DNA of 64,000 bases from Apoda limacodes (Eukaryota; Arthropoda; Insecta; Lepidoptera; Limacodidae): assembly GCA_946406115.1 (NCBI GenBank), contig OX291553.1, forward strand, positions 3,787,001 through 3,851,000, given 5' to 3'. Below the pieces are notes generated by a model. It worked only from the letters and a program-made list of their open reading frames with translations, ran no database searches and was not told the DNA's origin. The position numbers and the translations under genes are program-made. Shown here in pieces: positions 25,056-36,184 of the stretch. Each line of letters starts with the position of its first letter. The first letter of the stretch is position 1.

Positions 25056-25334
25056 GTCATCTACTTTTTAGTACATATAGCTTGTTTTAAACTACTGAAG
25101 TTTCAACAAGTGTATAAGTATGCATGCAGTATGATTATTTTAGTGACATAGCGTAGGAAACGAAGTAAGAAACGGTCCCTAAAAATTCAACGCGTATATT
25201 ATTCTTGTCATCTATATTACAATACAAATAGTTTGTTTTAACCTATTGAAGTTACAAAAAAAATATGTAATATAGGTTATTTTGGTGGCATAGCGTAGGA
25301 AACGCAGTAAGGAACGATCCCTAAACATTCGATG
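25056..25334. repeat. Imperfect direct repeat, two ~130-bp units
   Basis: Units 25056-25192 and 25208-25334 share GTCATCTA, TTGTTTTAA, GTGACATAGCGTAGGAAACG (GTGGC in the second), AGTAAG and AACG(G/A)TCCCTAAA. They are diverged and have different spacer content, so this is an old local duplication. Confidence 0.75.
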
Positions 25335-26116
25335 CCAAAACAGAGTTCAAATACCTAAAGTACCTTCGATTCGTCGATAACACAGCGGTAATGGCAGAAA
25401 TGGTCGAAGGTATTGTTACGATGCGATGATTTTGTATTGGTAAAGTTAAGTACAGGCTGGCCAGACCGTAACTTTCATAGCCCCAAACGCATTTAGAAAG
25501 TTGATACTTGGCAGGTTAACCATCTTTGTTGTATGGTAGCATTCTTCGATGCTTCTGGTTTGTCTGGGACAGGCAAAGTTATCGCCTGGGTAATTAGCTA
25601 CAGTTTGATGAACCCAGTAAACTAACGATTATTTTTCGTGTAAAGCTCCCTTACTCGGAGGTGCCCTTTACACTTCAACCCAAACTCGTAAATGTCGAAG
25701 GTCACACGACTCTATAAATAGCTTAAGCTGTGGATGTTTGTAGATTTTCTAACTCGGGATTGTCTACAATTATTTACTGTTCGTGTAACCCAAACTTCGC
25801 TAGCCTGGATCTATGTGCAGACTCTACGGAGGCACCTTTCGCTTTAAATGTCAAAAGGCGATGAACTCATTCATGTGGCTGATCCAGCAATATTGAAATG
25901 TGCCTTATTCTGTCCATTATACATCATTGCTATATATATGTTAGGTTGTTGGATGAAGTAAATTATAGGAACACACTCTTAGTTGTAGTTTAGTATTTAA
26001 TTAGACTTTGATTGACTTGACAAACGTACAACATCGTGAAACGACGGTGACCAAAGAGAGAGAGTGCACAACAGTGTTGTTATATCTAACAATATATACA
26101 TCATCATACTTCTGAT
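25335..26116. other. Unidentified sequence
   Basis: Slightly GC-richer than average around 25440-25870, with no recognisable protein or repeat. Confidence 0.35.
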
Positions 26117-26203
26117 GTTGCAAGCGACCATAGGCCACGGTGACCGCTTACCATCAGGCGGTCCGTGTGCTTGTTTGCCACCTTAGTAAAAAAAAAAAAA
26201 AAC
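26117..26203 (+). mobile_element. CR1 3' tail with A-run
   Basis: Reads GACCGCTTACCATCAGGCGG, then GTGTGCTTGTTTGCCACC and a run of about 16 A. It matches the tail of the CR1 copies at 13690 and 58157. Only the last ~85 bp are present, typical of 5' truncation. Confidence 0.85.
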
Positions 26204-26307
26204 GGGTTGCACTCCGGGAGTGCCGGCGGAAGTGAAAACATACTCGCTATTTACTTCCCATCACTTATCCATATTTATTTATTAAAAATAATAACTTTTG
26301 TTTCTTT

Positions 26308-26406
26308 ACTTTTTTGACGTTGTATATTTGACAGCTCAATCTGTCATAGAATTAAAATCCCATATCCAACCTCCCTGTACTACTCATAATCGCCATATAC
26401 TAAAAA
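26308..26406 (-). repeat. Inverted partner of the repeat at 1637
   Basis: The reverse complement reads AGTATATGGCGATTATGAGT, AGTACAGGGAGGTTGGATAT, GGGATTTTAATTCTATGACA, nearly identical to 1637-1735. Confidence 0.8.
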
Positions 26407-26430
26407 TAAAAACTAACCTAATGTAAATAA

Positions 26431-26494
26431 AGGTCACGTGTCCTAACGCGAGTGACATCTTACGAATTTTCGATCAGGACACGTGACCTGACGC
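26431..26494. repeat. Inverted GGTCACGTGTCCT with direct ACGCGAGT motifs
   Basis: GGTCACGTGTCCT (about 26431) and its reverse complement AGGACACGTGACC (about 26482) each contain an E-box CACGTG, and each is followed by CCT(A/G)ACGCGAGT in the same direction. It may be a degenerate repeat or a protein-binding arrangement. No adjacent gene is identified. Confidence 0.5.
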
Positions 26495-26652
26495 GAGTTT
26501 AACAGTTTTTACCCATCACAAGAAAAGTGCACAGCGCCGCTAATGAAGTTTTCACTTCAAAAATTGCTAAAATCTTATGACGTGTAATCGTTATATTTAA
26601 ATATGTTTTCTGTGTTCTTAGTAGGTAATAATAAGAATTTAATAATTTCTTG

Positions 26653-26815
26653 GCATATCACAAAGCGCCATATAGTTCACAGTAGAGACAGACATCGAAG
26701 CAAAAGCATCAATACTGTACTCACGAGTATAATAGGTACTAAAAGTATAACAAAAGTATCGATAGTGGTATCAACATCGGAACAAAACTATCGAGTTACT
26801 CAGGTATTGAGTACT
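26653..26815. repeat. Dispersed repeat, inverted partner of 23158
   Basis: See 23158-23332. The two copies face each other 3.3 kb apart. The open frame across this area (26603-26980) is a by-product of the repeat. Confidence 0.75.
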
Positions 26816-27589
26816 GGCTACTGTTGTTGGCCGCAGATGGCCTTGACAACTACACGCGGACTAACTTTTGCTGCGGTACTGCTTGCACTCTGCTGCGAAA
26901 AGTGGGGGCGGTTTGCACAAGGGTGTCCTGGACACGAACCTCGGCTTGGGCAACCGCTCTTTAAAACTAAATCTGACTAAAAATTACCGCCGTTTCGGAA
27001 ATGCAAAGGCGTTCTGAAGAGAGTGTCATAACAAAGAATCGCATCGAAAGTTTATAAGGCCTCGGTAACAATGAATTTATTTTAGCTGCGTTTTGTTGAC
27101 AGAATATCGGACCATGACATCGCATAGGCATTGAGATCGTTATGTTCACCAAATGTAAACAAACAATATGGCCGTTCAGTATTTGACAATGCACCCACTA
27201 GCCTACCTCCCGAGCATGTGCAGCCAATGCGTTGAAGGCAAACTGTAGGTGACGTCATGGCGCACTCAGTTTTGGTCATCAGATCGATCGAATGTGCGCG
27301 TAGAGAGAGTGCTTGTAAACAAAACAACCCTGTGCCTCAATTATGTATTACAAAAGTAAAAATTAGCTAGAATGTCCTTTCGTGTCAGTTGTCATTTGAA
27401 TTGTTTTATAACAGTAATTATTGATGCTGACTACAACGTAATATTCTCATCGCCGCCTTCCTCGAAAGTCTAACTGGAACTACAGAATGTATAGTACAAA
27501 GTGTAAAAGATACCTAATATAAGACAGTGCCTGTGACAGTGACAATGTACTTAGCCTTTCCCAAGTAACAACATCATACTAGGTCCTCT
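26816..27589. other. Unidentified sequence with a CRE-like site
   Basis: A GC-richer area at about 26810-27330 contains TGACGTCA at 27250-27257. No protein segment is recognised. It could be an old repeat or regulatory DNA. Confidence 0.3.
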
Positions 27590-27975
27590 GCCTTTCTCAT
27601 TGTTTGGCCACTTCTGTTTACCTTCTTTTCGTCATCGGACCACCTGGCTGGGGAGCGACCCACGCTGCGATTACCGATCCGTGGTCGCCACTTAAGAACA
27701 CGTCTGCCCGAACGGTCATCGATTCTGCGTCAGATATAACCTAATCACTGCCACTTCAAGTCGCTATTTCTGTAAGCATATATGCGGGTTATTTGTAAAG
27801 TCCTTTATTTTATTTCTTTCTCGATTTTCCTCATTTCTGATCAAATCCTTAAAAGAAACACCAACCATAACCCTCTTTATAGCTCGCTGAGCGACTTTAA
27901 TTTGTGAATCAGGTCTATTGTCAGTGTCCATGGTTCGGCGCCGTAGGACATGGCGGGATACATGAGGTATAGGCG
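27590..27975 (-). pseudogene. RTE-clade LINE C-terminal remnant
   Basis: The minus strand carries the RTE C-terminal landmarks in order, in shifting frames: YGAEPWTLT, VAQRAIKRVMVGVS, FKDLIRNEE, then after stops RRVLKWRPRIGNRSVGRSPA and RWSDD. It is the terminal part of an RTE-type reverse transcriptase polyprotein with frameshifts and stop codons, hence inactive. Confidence 0.8.
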
Positions 27976-28164
27976 ACAACGTGAAGAAAAAAAGTGTGAT
28001 TGTTTTGTACCTACTCTGAGGGAAATTATACTCACAAAAATATAAATCGTCCAGCAAATATTATATTGATTATTTTCTGTAACTTTAGTATCGAGAATCG
28101 GCTTGGTGACAGACATAAAATAGCAAAGTTGGGCCATGTTCACACGTAATGACGGCAACGCTGT

Positions 28165-28805
28165 TAGGGTCAGCTCATATAGTGGCAGGTGTACAACGGC
28201 AATTTCGCTCGAAAACCGCAAATCGATGTGGAGTTTAGCCGTTTGGCACACAGGTAATTTAGGGCAAAACAATAGTTTTGAGCCGCAGATCCTCAAAATA
28301 TTTCCTCTAGGGGAAACAGAAGCAGCAGGGTACAGTACAGTTCCACATAAATCTCATAAAGATCTGAAGTTTAAGGAACCGTCTCACATTGCAATATTTA
28401 AAATTTCAAAAAGATATTAAATTTTAATATTTTCCAAATTGCTTTCAGGGGGTTAAAAATGAGGATATAATCATTTAAGGTATATATTAGTGAAAAATAC
28501 AGAGCCTTCTTCTACCTGAAGGGGCCCGAACTTGGTACGTTTTGAAAATACTTTTTGGATTTTAAGAAAAATAGTAGCCCAAAGTTAATAGTGTGGTACA
28601 TGTTGAGAACCGGCTCATCAAGCCCTTTCATTAAAATCCCATACAAAAAATTGATGACACCATAACCCCCCACCTAAGGTAAATATTATGAGGAACTGCG
28701 GCTCAAAACTATTGTTTTGCCCTAAAGTACCTGTATGCAAAACGGCTAAACTCTACATCGATTTGCGGTTTTTTTTGCGTACACCACTAATACCGAGACG
28801 CTACA
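28165..28805. mobile_element. Long-inverted-repeat element (~640 bp)
   Basis: The arms at about 28171-28312 and 28671-28800 are inverted copies: AAACCGCAAATCGATGT, GAGTTTAGCCGTTT, TTAGGGCAAAACAATAGTTT, TGAGCCGCAG. The spacer is AT-rich and non-coding. It is probably a non-autonomous DNA transposon. Exact ends and target duplication could not be fixed. Confidence 0.7.
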
Positions 28806-30029
28806 CGACGCGACGTAAAGTGGCTTGAAAATGCGTAGCGCGATGTTTTGATGACCGCATACGAGTAGGTAGGAGTAAGAATGGAAATTTCTAAGAAGTT
28901 ATTTGTAGGCAATGCTTAGGATATGTGTGCCGCATGCAAACTCTCATGCAAATATTTAAAAGTACCTACGTAATTGTTATGCAAATAGCACACACATTTG
29001 AACGGAGACTTGTGCCTCCGTTGAAAACTAGACTTGTCGCCGCCGCACCACCTAATAATGGACGTAGGATCCACTGACTCCCCACGAGCTCAAATGAAAA
29101 CTTTGCTCAGAACTTCTTCAAATGGCAGAACAGAACGACCGGCCCGCTTTCCTGACCTAGATCCCGGGGTGAATGCTCGCGTTACGTCACGGCCACCCCC
29201 ACCCTGCCCTTCAGGCACGACGCCCCCGAGGGTGTGTATTCAAATCTATTCGAGGTCACACACTGTCCGCAATCCGAAGAGTTCGAACGTGCCGTGCAAA
29301 TACCAAATTGTTTGTGTTAATTTTGTGGCCAACTTTACCGGGTTTCTATGACAATTTTTAGTACGTTTTTATCTTAATCATAGCTGTGCTCTGCGGTTTT
29401 AGCCGCCTGATTTCAATAGTCTCAGAAATACGAAAAGTGTAAGTTACTCTAATGCCAAAGTTTTAAATTAAGTCCGTTCAGCCTTTCTTAAAAAAAGTCA
29501 AAGTCAAAATTGAGTAAAAATACAAACTTTTGCTTTTTATACTATTAGTTAGATAGTAGTGGTACGCAGTGTTTTTCGCGCAGCTTTCACTTTTCCTATG
29601 GAATCTCTGTGTTCAAAGGCTACGTTTTCTACTTTTTGTCGATATCTCTTAGCTCCTGGATCTTAGGGTCATTGCTATTAGTAACGACTCTTTATTCTCT
29701 GCATATCCTTGTGGTTTACAAGTGTTTCAATATAACAATGTCGTGTTTGTTATAATTATAATTAACAAATAATATCGTTAATTATATGTTTTAAACCAGG
29801 CTTTATTTAGTAGCAGTATTTTTCTTTTCTATCAAAAGAACCAAACCCAATTAATGTAAAAAAAAATAATTGGTTTCCCTGACTAAAAATCGAGAGACAT
29901 GTTAACTCATTTTTAAGTATTTTTGATATGATTATTATGGTTTAATTTCTTTATTTTTGATATTTTTAGGCCTGTTTTTCTTCGGGTGCACAATTTCATT
30001 TATAAGTAAAAACACGTATTTTTTAGCAG
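28806..30029. other. Unidentified sequence with a GC-rich patch
   Basis: 29030-29310 is strikingly GC-rich and proline-codon rich in one frame (29034-29351), with a TTACGTCAC site at about 29180. It could be a fragment of a retroelement or a promoter-like island. No domain is recognised. Confidence 0.3.
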
Positions 30030-30690
30030 GTTGTTATATTTTTATTGCATTGTAACGAAGACATGTTCCGATTTAGTTTGGAATAAAATATCGGGCAAAT
30101 GCAGCTCTGATGACCGGCAATTGTCTGTTCATGAAATTTTAGATGACTTTTTGATAAACATGAGGCAGTATTCACTGATAACCCGTTGGGCCTCGGCCTT
30201 GAGCTCAGGAATATTTTATGGTTTATTCGCATAAACCCGAGATTTCACAAAAACCCAAAGAAAGATATCACACAGCATTAAATAGCATGATCTAGGTGGC
30301 CAGTTGTCATGAGAATTTCCATAGATAATTTGATCTGAACATCGTTGCTGTAATAAATCGATTGTTTCATGCGCAGTGTGGCAGGTGGCGCCCGTCCTCC
30401 CGTCGTCTAGATCCATCTAGTTAAGACCAAAAGAACACCGTTATCATGTACATGTAACGAATGATGTTCACAGTCACTGCAATTTCGGCCTCATTTCCAA
30501 AAAAGTATGGCGCAACAACGCCGTCTGAGCAAATGCACCAATCGGCTGCTCATCGTGGACGCATTCGGACGACGACGTAGTTGTTGAGAAAGATGCCTTC
30601 GGATTTTCGGCGAGACTTCAGTATACAGCAGCAATATTTTCAGTAGACCGACCGGTACCTCGACGCAAAAGACTTACTGCCAATCAATCA
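30030..30690 (-). pseudogene. Tc1/mariner-type transposase remnant
   Basis: Minus-strand frames, broken by frameshifts, give transposase landmarks in order: a region with AENPKASF, then ICSDGVVAPYFFGNEA, AVTVNIIRYMYMITVFFW, TGATCHTAHETIDLLQ, NWPPRSC, CDIFLWVFVKSRVYANKP and the C-terminal region near 30030. The GATCHTA / NWPPRS / FLW-KSRVY pattern is characteristic of a Tc1/mariner DDE transposase. The protein is interrupted and its N-terminal DNA-binding part is not seen. Terminal inverted repeats were not located. Confidence 0.85.
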
Positions 30691-31084
30691 ACCCCGTACC
30701 TTTAATCTTTTTCTTTTATAATTCAAAATATTAGTAGAATTTAGTCTTGCTGGGTAACCGGGAACGTTTAATTCGCCCACACTCTGTTCGCAAACTAGAA
30801 AAGTTAATTACCTAATCCGACTTGCACGCCACCTATAGTGAAATAATAGTTGTTGCACAATAGCAGACGCATGGTACGAAACAAACAAAAAAAATATATA
30901 TTTTTGTATACATAGATACATTTTACCATTTTCATATTGTATTCTTCGGTCGCCCACACAAAGAAACCTGTGGTGAAAACAGTTAAGGTAAAACTGATTC
31001 GGATTTTTCCCATGCAAACTTTATTGCACTAAAACTAAATGTCAGTAATTATTTATAACGATTTCGCTGTTCGAAATGCGTTAG
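30691..31084. other. Unidentified sequence
   Basis: Nothing recognised. It may include the flank of the transposase remnant. Confidence 0.35.
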
Positions 31085-31371
31085 TCCTACTAATATTAAA
31101 AATGTGAAAGTATGTCTGGATGGATGGATAGATGGATTGTTACTCAATCACGCTTCCGCCACTGAACGGATCGAAATGAAACTTTGCACACATATAGGGT
31201 CCTGGAATAGGATTTATCCCGAAAATTTTTAAAAGTTCCCGCGGGAATAAATATAACAGAGCTTAAACGAACTATAGTAACAGCAATAGCAAACTTTATT
31301 AGTATAATTAAGGAGTTTATTAAGGAATTCTACGCCGAAATTGGGCGCGCGGAGCCGCTGGCAAAATCTAG
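31085..31371 (+). mobile_element. Non-autonomous Helitron, 287 bp
   Basis: Begins TCCTACTAATATT and continues with TGTGAAAGTATGTCTGG, CACTGAACGGATCGAAATGA, AACTTTGCACACATATAGG and TTCCCGCGGGAAT. It ends with a GC-rich hairpin (CGCGCGGAGCCGCTGG) followed by CAAAATCTAG and a T, as expected of Helitron 3' ends. No coding capacity, so it would depend on a helicase supplied elsewhere. Confidence 0.8.
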
Positions 31372-31877
31372 TATCAAATATCGCTATCATGAAATGCCAG
31401 TGAATTTTTAAAGAACCAGAGTTTTTATTGAAATATTACATTTCAATAATATAATAAAAACTTTTGTTATTTTATATATACTGGCGATCAAATAAACCAG
31501 GCCACACGCTTTTTTGTTACTGCAACCTATTATTTTCAAAAAGTATAAAACTTGACTTACATTGATCAAAGTAATACCAAAAGAAAGAGCAATTAATGAA
31601 AAATAAAATGAATTAAAACACATTCTGTTTTTTACACCGCTGCCCAAAAAATGGAATGTAATGGTTGAATTTCTTAATTCCACCATAACTTTTAAATGCC
31701 TAAACAGATTCGGATGTATGAGGTTTCGTTAGGTTCCTTACATTATCGCAAGTGACACTAGATATTTAATTAAATATGTGAAAAAGAAATGGTTTTTTCA
31801 ATTTTTACAAAATGTGTTATTATTTAATATATAATTTATCCTTACGGTCTGTTGTTTCCAGTTATAGGTTCCATTAT
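31372..31877. other. Unidentified AT-rich sequence
   Basis: Nothing recognised. The 92-codon minus-strand frame (31408-31686) has no recognisable features. Confidence 0.4.
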
Positions 31878-31887
31878 ATAGGTTAAT
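31878..31887 (+). repeat. Target-site duplication, left
   Basis: ATAGGTTAAT, repeated exactly at 34335-34344 after the poly-A tail of the Jockey element. Confidence 0.85.
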
Positions 31888-34334
31888 CTCTCCTCCCGAC
31901 ACTAGAACCGTGACGGACTGGGATAAATAAATTTGGGCGATTGCTCGAAAATCCCAGCTCGCCACATCTAGACCGCGTTCCCAACGTAATCTCTTCCGCG
32001 ATCGATCTTAACGTAGCTATCGACTCACTCACTAGCCACCTGACCGCCACCGTTGGCGAGTGCTCACGACAGGTGCCGGTTGGTGATTATCACCACCTAA
32101 TCCTGCCTCAGCACATCAGGTCGCTAATGACTGAGCGTAACGCGGCCCGCCGCGCTCGCGATCGCGCTCCCACTATCGATAATAAAGCTCGCTTCAACGA
32201 CTTACACCGCCGTGTAAGAACCGCTGTAGCTGAGCTTCGCGCCCAACGTTTCGGTGATCTTATGGAGAACATTTCTCCTTCTCACCAAGCTTATTGGCAC
32301 TTAGCCAGAGCTCTAAAGTCCGAAACCGCAAACTCTCTCCCTCCGTTATCTCGTCCCAACAACGTTCCCGCGTTCAATGACGACGAAAAAGCGGATTGCC
32401 TAGCGTCTAGCCTCCAAGCCCAATGTGCCTTAAGCACACAGCCCTTTGATCCCGACCACGTGCGCGAGGTAGACGGCGAAGTGGAGCGCAGAACTTCTCT
32501 GCCTCCTCAAGACCCCCTGCCCCCTGTCACTGTCGACGAAGTCGTACAGGTCATCAAAGACCTACGCCCCCGTAAGTCCCCCGGTGCGGACGGTATCTCT
32601 AACGATATCCTAAAGCGCCTCACTCTGCCCCTTGTCTGCCTCCTAGTAGCGATCTTTAACGCTGCTATGGATGCAATGGAAAGATGCAATTGTAATAGGC
32701 ATCCATAAGCCAGGTAAAGCTCGTACCGTCCTCCTATCGCCCCATAAGTTTACTAAAGGCCCTTGGTAAACTCTATGAACGCCTCCTTCTCGCCCGCCTA
32801 CGGAACGCTATAGTCTCCAGAGGCATTTTAATAGACGAGCAGTTCGGCTTCCGTGCCAAACACTCATGCGTCCATCAAGTCCTCCGCATAACGGAACATA
32901 TTCTCACTGGCTTTCAGCCAGCGTTAGGTAAGACCCGTCACACGGGCGCTGTCTTCTTCGATGTAGCGAAAGCTTTCGACAAAGTCTGGCACAACGGTTT
33001 AATTTTTAAACTGTACAACTTTCAGTTGCCAGATCGTCTCGTGCTCATCATACGAGACTATTTGTCGAATCGTAGCTTTCGCTACAAAGTCGAAGGCACT
33101 CTCTCTTCCCCCCGTCCCATAGAAGCAGGAGTCCCGCAAGGGTCCGTGCTCGCCCCCATCTTGTACCTTCTGTACACTAACGACATCCCTAAAACGATAG
33201 GTACCAACCTAGCCCTCTTTGCGGACGATACCGCTATCTATACCACAGATAGGCAAGTGAGTCGAATCACTGAGAGACTCCAACCCGCTATCACCGCCCT
33301 AGGCGAGTGGTTTCGGAAATGGAGAATCGAGGTGAATCCCGACAAAAGCTCTGCCGTTCTTTTTACCCTAGGCCGCCCTCCGCGGCCTTCTCCCCTTTCT
33401 CTTTTCGGTCGTGCCATTCCCTGGCAAAATAAGACCAAATATCTCGGTGTGACCATGGATAGTCGTTTGAACTTCCAAGCTCACACCAAAATAGTCAGAG
33501 ACCGAGCCGCTTTTGTCCTCGGCCGTCTCTATCCCATGATAGGCAAGTATAGTAAGATGTCGCTTAGAAATAAGCTAAATCTTTACACAACTTGCATCCG
33601 CCCCATACTAGCTTATGCTAGCGTAGTCTTTGCGCTGTCCAAGCGCAATCTCCACAAACTCCAGACCCTCCAAAACCGCTTTCTCAGAGCGGCCACTGGA
33701 GCCTCTTGGTACGTTCGCAATGCGGACCTACACAGAGACTTCGAACTTCCCACGATTCCCCAATATTTTAAAGACTTGGCAGTCCGCTTTTTCGAGCGTA
33801 CGCAAAATCATCCGAATCGTTTAATTGTGCAATCCACAACGTATCGTCCCCCCGATCGACCCGGTCACGGTCGTAAAACTATTGTTAGGCGGCCTCGGCA
33901 CGTACTAACGTCCCCAGATGACGATCTCGCTGTCCGGATAGCGAGATTAGTCTCTACGACCTCCCCGAATAGGGCCTCCCTCCAAACACGACGCCGACGT
34001 CCCCGGGTTCGTCGGCGCCCACAAGGATACACTAGGTATCAAAGAGTGCCGGGGCGCTTCTCGCCCCCACTCAATCGCAACCGCACCCGCGTAACGGGGA
34101 ACTCCCCTCCTGGCGGTGACTCACCTTCGGGTTCGAGACTCACGCCGGTCGAAGGGACGCCCCCGAGAGCGACAACCCAAGCCGAGGCTTCCCCCGCGGG
34201 AAGCCCTTGAGCGTTGGGCGCTATATGGGCTGAGGCTCCTTCAGAGTCTCGCCCCAAAAGTCCGGTGAAGCAGTAATGGCTGCAACAGCCAACTGCATAG
34301 TCAGCTCAGAAAAAAAAAAAAAAAAAAAAAAAAA
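31888..34334 (+). mobile_element. 5'-truncated Jockey-clade LINE with target duplication
   Basis: About 2.45 kb between 10-bp duplications ATAGGTTAAT, ending in a run of about 26 A. ORF1 and the endonuclease are absent, so only the linker, reverse transcriptase and C terminus of ORF2 remain. The 3' UTR (GGGCTGAGGCTCCTTCAGAG, GCAACAGCCAACTGCATAGT) is shared with the fragment at 4839. The insertion looks recent: intact duplications, a long A-tail and a largely open frame. It is nevertheless inactive because of truncation and frameshifts. Confidence 0.95.
31889..34210 (+). pseudogene. Jockey ORF2 reverse transcriptase, frameshifted
   Basis: The frame is open but shifts three times: a 4-bp TAAA duplication near 31925-31930, a shift near 32676 (before WKDAIVIGIHKPGK) and one near 32727 (before SSYRPISLLKALGKLYER). 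Landmarks in order are RKSPGADGISNDILKRL, FGFRAKHSCVHQVLR, FFDVAKAFDKVWHNGL, AGVPQGSVLAPILYLLYTN, LALFADDTAIYTT (catalytic FADD intact), NPDKSSAVLFTLG, and the thumb and connection (SRLNFQAHTKIV, YTTCIRPILAYASVVF, LQNRFLRAATGA). The last ~120 codons are arginine- and proline-rich, ending at 34210. It is the polymerase of a non-LTR retrotransposon, copying RNA at the nicked target. Confidence 0.93.
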
Positions 34335-34344
34335 ATAGGTTAAT
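34335..34344 (+). repeat. Target-site duplication, right
   Basis: ATAGGTTAAT directly after the A-tail; the first A could also belong to the tail. Confidence 0.85.
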
Positions 34345-34785
34345 TACATTAAATATATTAATTTTACATACGTATATGGTGTACATATGCAAATATAACA
34401 AACTATTCATCATTTCTAATCTGAAAAAAAAATGTTTTCTTCAATAATTACTATATAGGTTGAAAAATGAAGTCCTTGATAAGCATGTTTCAAAACCATA
34501 TGAGTTATATGAATAATTTAACATAGGTATAGAAGTTGTACGTGCAAAAAAAAACATTACATATTTGGCTTCACAAGATTTCGTAAGACTGTGAATGTCT
34601 AAATGAGTGAATGGTTTCGTAGATGATTGAGTTATCATTAGAATTTTCGCATAAAATTAACAAATAAAAAATATTGTTTCCTATTAACACAACGCCATCT
34701 ATTGCCTAATAGCGGTAAACAAAAATGTAAAGTACCTAAACTTCCATAGTCCATACTATAGTTGTTTTATTTAAGTTTTGATACA
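34345..34785. other. Unidentified AT-rich sequence
   Basis: Nothing recognised. Confidence 0.4.
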
Positions 34786-34862
34786 CTTTTTTTATACCAA
34801 TAAGGTATCAGACAAGCTTACGGTCCGCCTAATAGTGAACGGTGACCGCAGACTATGCACTT
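34786..34862 (-). mobile_element. CR1 3' tail, minus strand
   Basis: Plus-strand reading: T-run, ATACCAATAAGGTATCAGAC, AAGCTTACGGTCCGCCTAAT, then AGTGAACGGTGACCGCAGAC. This is the reverse of the CR1 tail, diverged. Confidence 0.7.
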
Positions 34863-35514
34863 ATTATATGTATATGTATTAATATTGATGGTCGTCATTT
34901 TTATTAATTTTATTGTAATACTTATTTTTTTTGTTAAACTGTAATTTTATTTCTATTCTCTAAAAGTTTCGCATAATTGTGCGATGTTGAACTCGAAATA
35001 TGCCTGCATTAAAATACCGTGTTTTTCACTTTTAAGTTCACTTTATAATTACGTCTCACTAAAAAATTACACCGGATTCACCTTAAGTGCTCATTTAGCC
35101 CGTTATTAGTTCTTTATTAGAAATGGCAAATGTAGGTCAAACTTCCTATGAATATTCTACTGGTATCAGGCGCTGTCAATCCATGTTAATTTGTGTAATT
35201 TAGGTTTAGCCGGCCAGTCGTGGAGTTGGTTTGAACTAAAGTGTAATAGAAAGTTAATTTTGTTGTCGTTATTATGAATTCCGGTATAAAAGGTAGCTTG
35301 ATAAAAAAGTTTAGTGTATACTCGTATGTCCTTAAAATAATGAATAGAAACAGCGTTTAGAATTTGCAAGTGACGTCATAATCGCGTCATATCCTGCGAT
35401 AGTACAAATGACTTAGTTCCAACTGGCTAGTTGATTGTATTGTTCCATACTTGGCTGTAATATTCAATTCAATGTGTGTGTTGACAAAGGTGTATTTCCT
35501 CACCCGATGAAGAA
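34863..35514. other. Unidentified sequence upstream of Gdap2
   Basis: No supported feature. A short ATG-starting segment at 35274-35292 followed by a weak donor could be a first coding exon of Gdap2, but this is speculative and not called. TGACGTCA occurs near 35372. Confidence 0.3.
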
Positions 35515-35965
35515 GCGTAAAGTTATTCCGTTGTTTAAATCCGTTACTTAAGATCTATATCCATTCTACCAATTATTGCAGAATTTTTACTGTAACAATT
35601 TAATGAATTCGGAACAATGTGGATTTATACGAGATCTCTCAACAACTGGTTGAGGTTATTCAAAAAATGTTTGAAGCCTGAGACGATTCACAGGATGCCC
35701 TCGGCATCTTTTGTGACTTGTTCAAGGCTTTTAACAACGTCTATCACGATATTTTAATTTGAGTGAAGCTCTCAGCGTTCTCAAATCCTATTTAAACAAC
35801 AGAGTTCTAATGGTTGAGGTCAATGGTAAGAGATCGTCTTGGTCTACGGTTAGCATGAGCGTGCCACAGGCGTCGGTTTTAGGGCCCATCCTGTTTCTAG
35901 TTTATATTAATGATTTAGCATACCTTGGACAAGATAAGCATCAAAGCAAGCAAGATGCAATTTAT
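35515..35965 (+). pseudogene. LINE reverse transcriptase fragment (CR1/Jockey-like)
   Basis: Frame-shifting plus-strand matches to a non-LTR reverse transcriptase: KRKVIPLFKS, LNSEQCGFIRDLSTT, GIFCDLFKAFNNVYHDIL (catalytic D changed to N), then an open frame (35759-35986) with ALSVLKSYLNNRVLMVEVNG, VSMSVPQASVLGPILFLVY and INDLAYL. VPQG has become VPQA. No endonuclease or tail is recognised. It is a different subfamily from the Jockey copy at 31888. Confidence 0.8.
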
Positions 35966-36184
35966 AAATTAGGATCAAGAGTATGATTAAAGAAAAAAAT
36001 TATCGTTATGGTATATAAACAATTTATACTCAGTGGTCGCCAAACTGCCCGATTCGAAATCTGGTGTGGCCCGCGACCAATAACCTTATTTTGTAAGACC
36101 TAAGTACTGTCTTCAAAGACTATTTTCTTATAACCTTGTCTATACTTTTATATTTTTTTATTTAGTATTATTTCTCGTAGTACC

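Noticed and set aside
26603..26980. 125-codon plus-strand frame
   Set aside because: Its first half lies in the dispersed repeat shared with 23158. The remainder shows no protein family and no splice signals that I trust.
29034..29361. 105- and 62-codon frames in a GC-rich patch
   Set aside because: Proline/arginine-rich translation is expected from GC-rich sequence in any frame. No domain was recognised.
35274..35292. Possible Gdap2 first coding exon: an ATG followed by six codons and a phase-1 donor that would join exon a in frame
   Set aside because: The donor (GTAGCT) is weak, the segment is only 19 bp, and an in-frame join is expected by chance one time in three. There is also a start codon within exon a.
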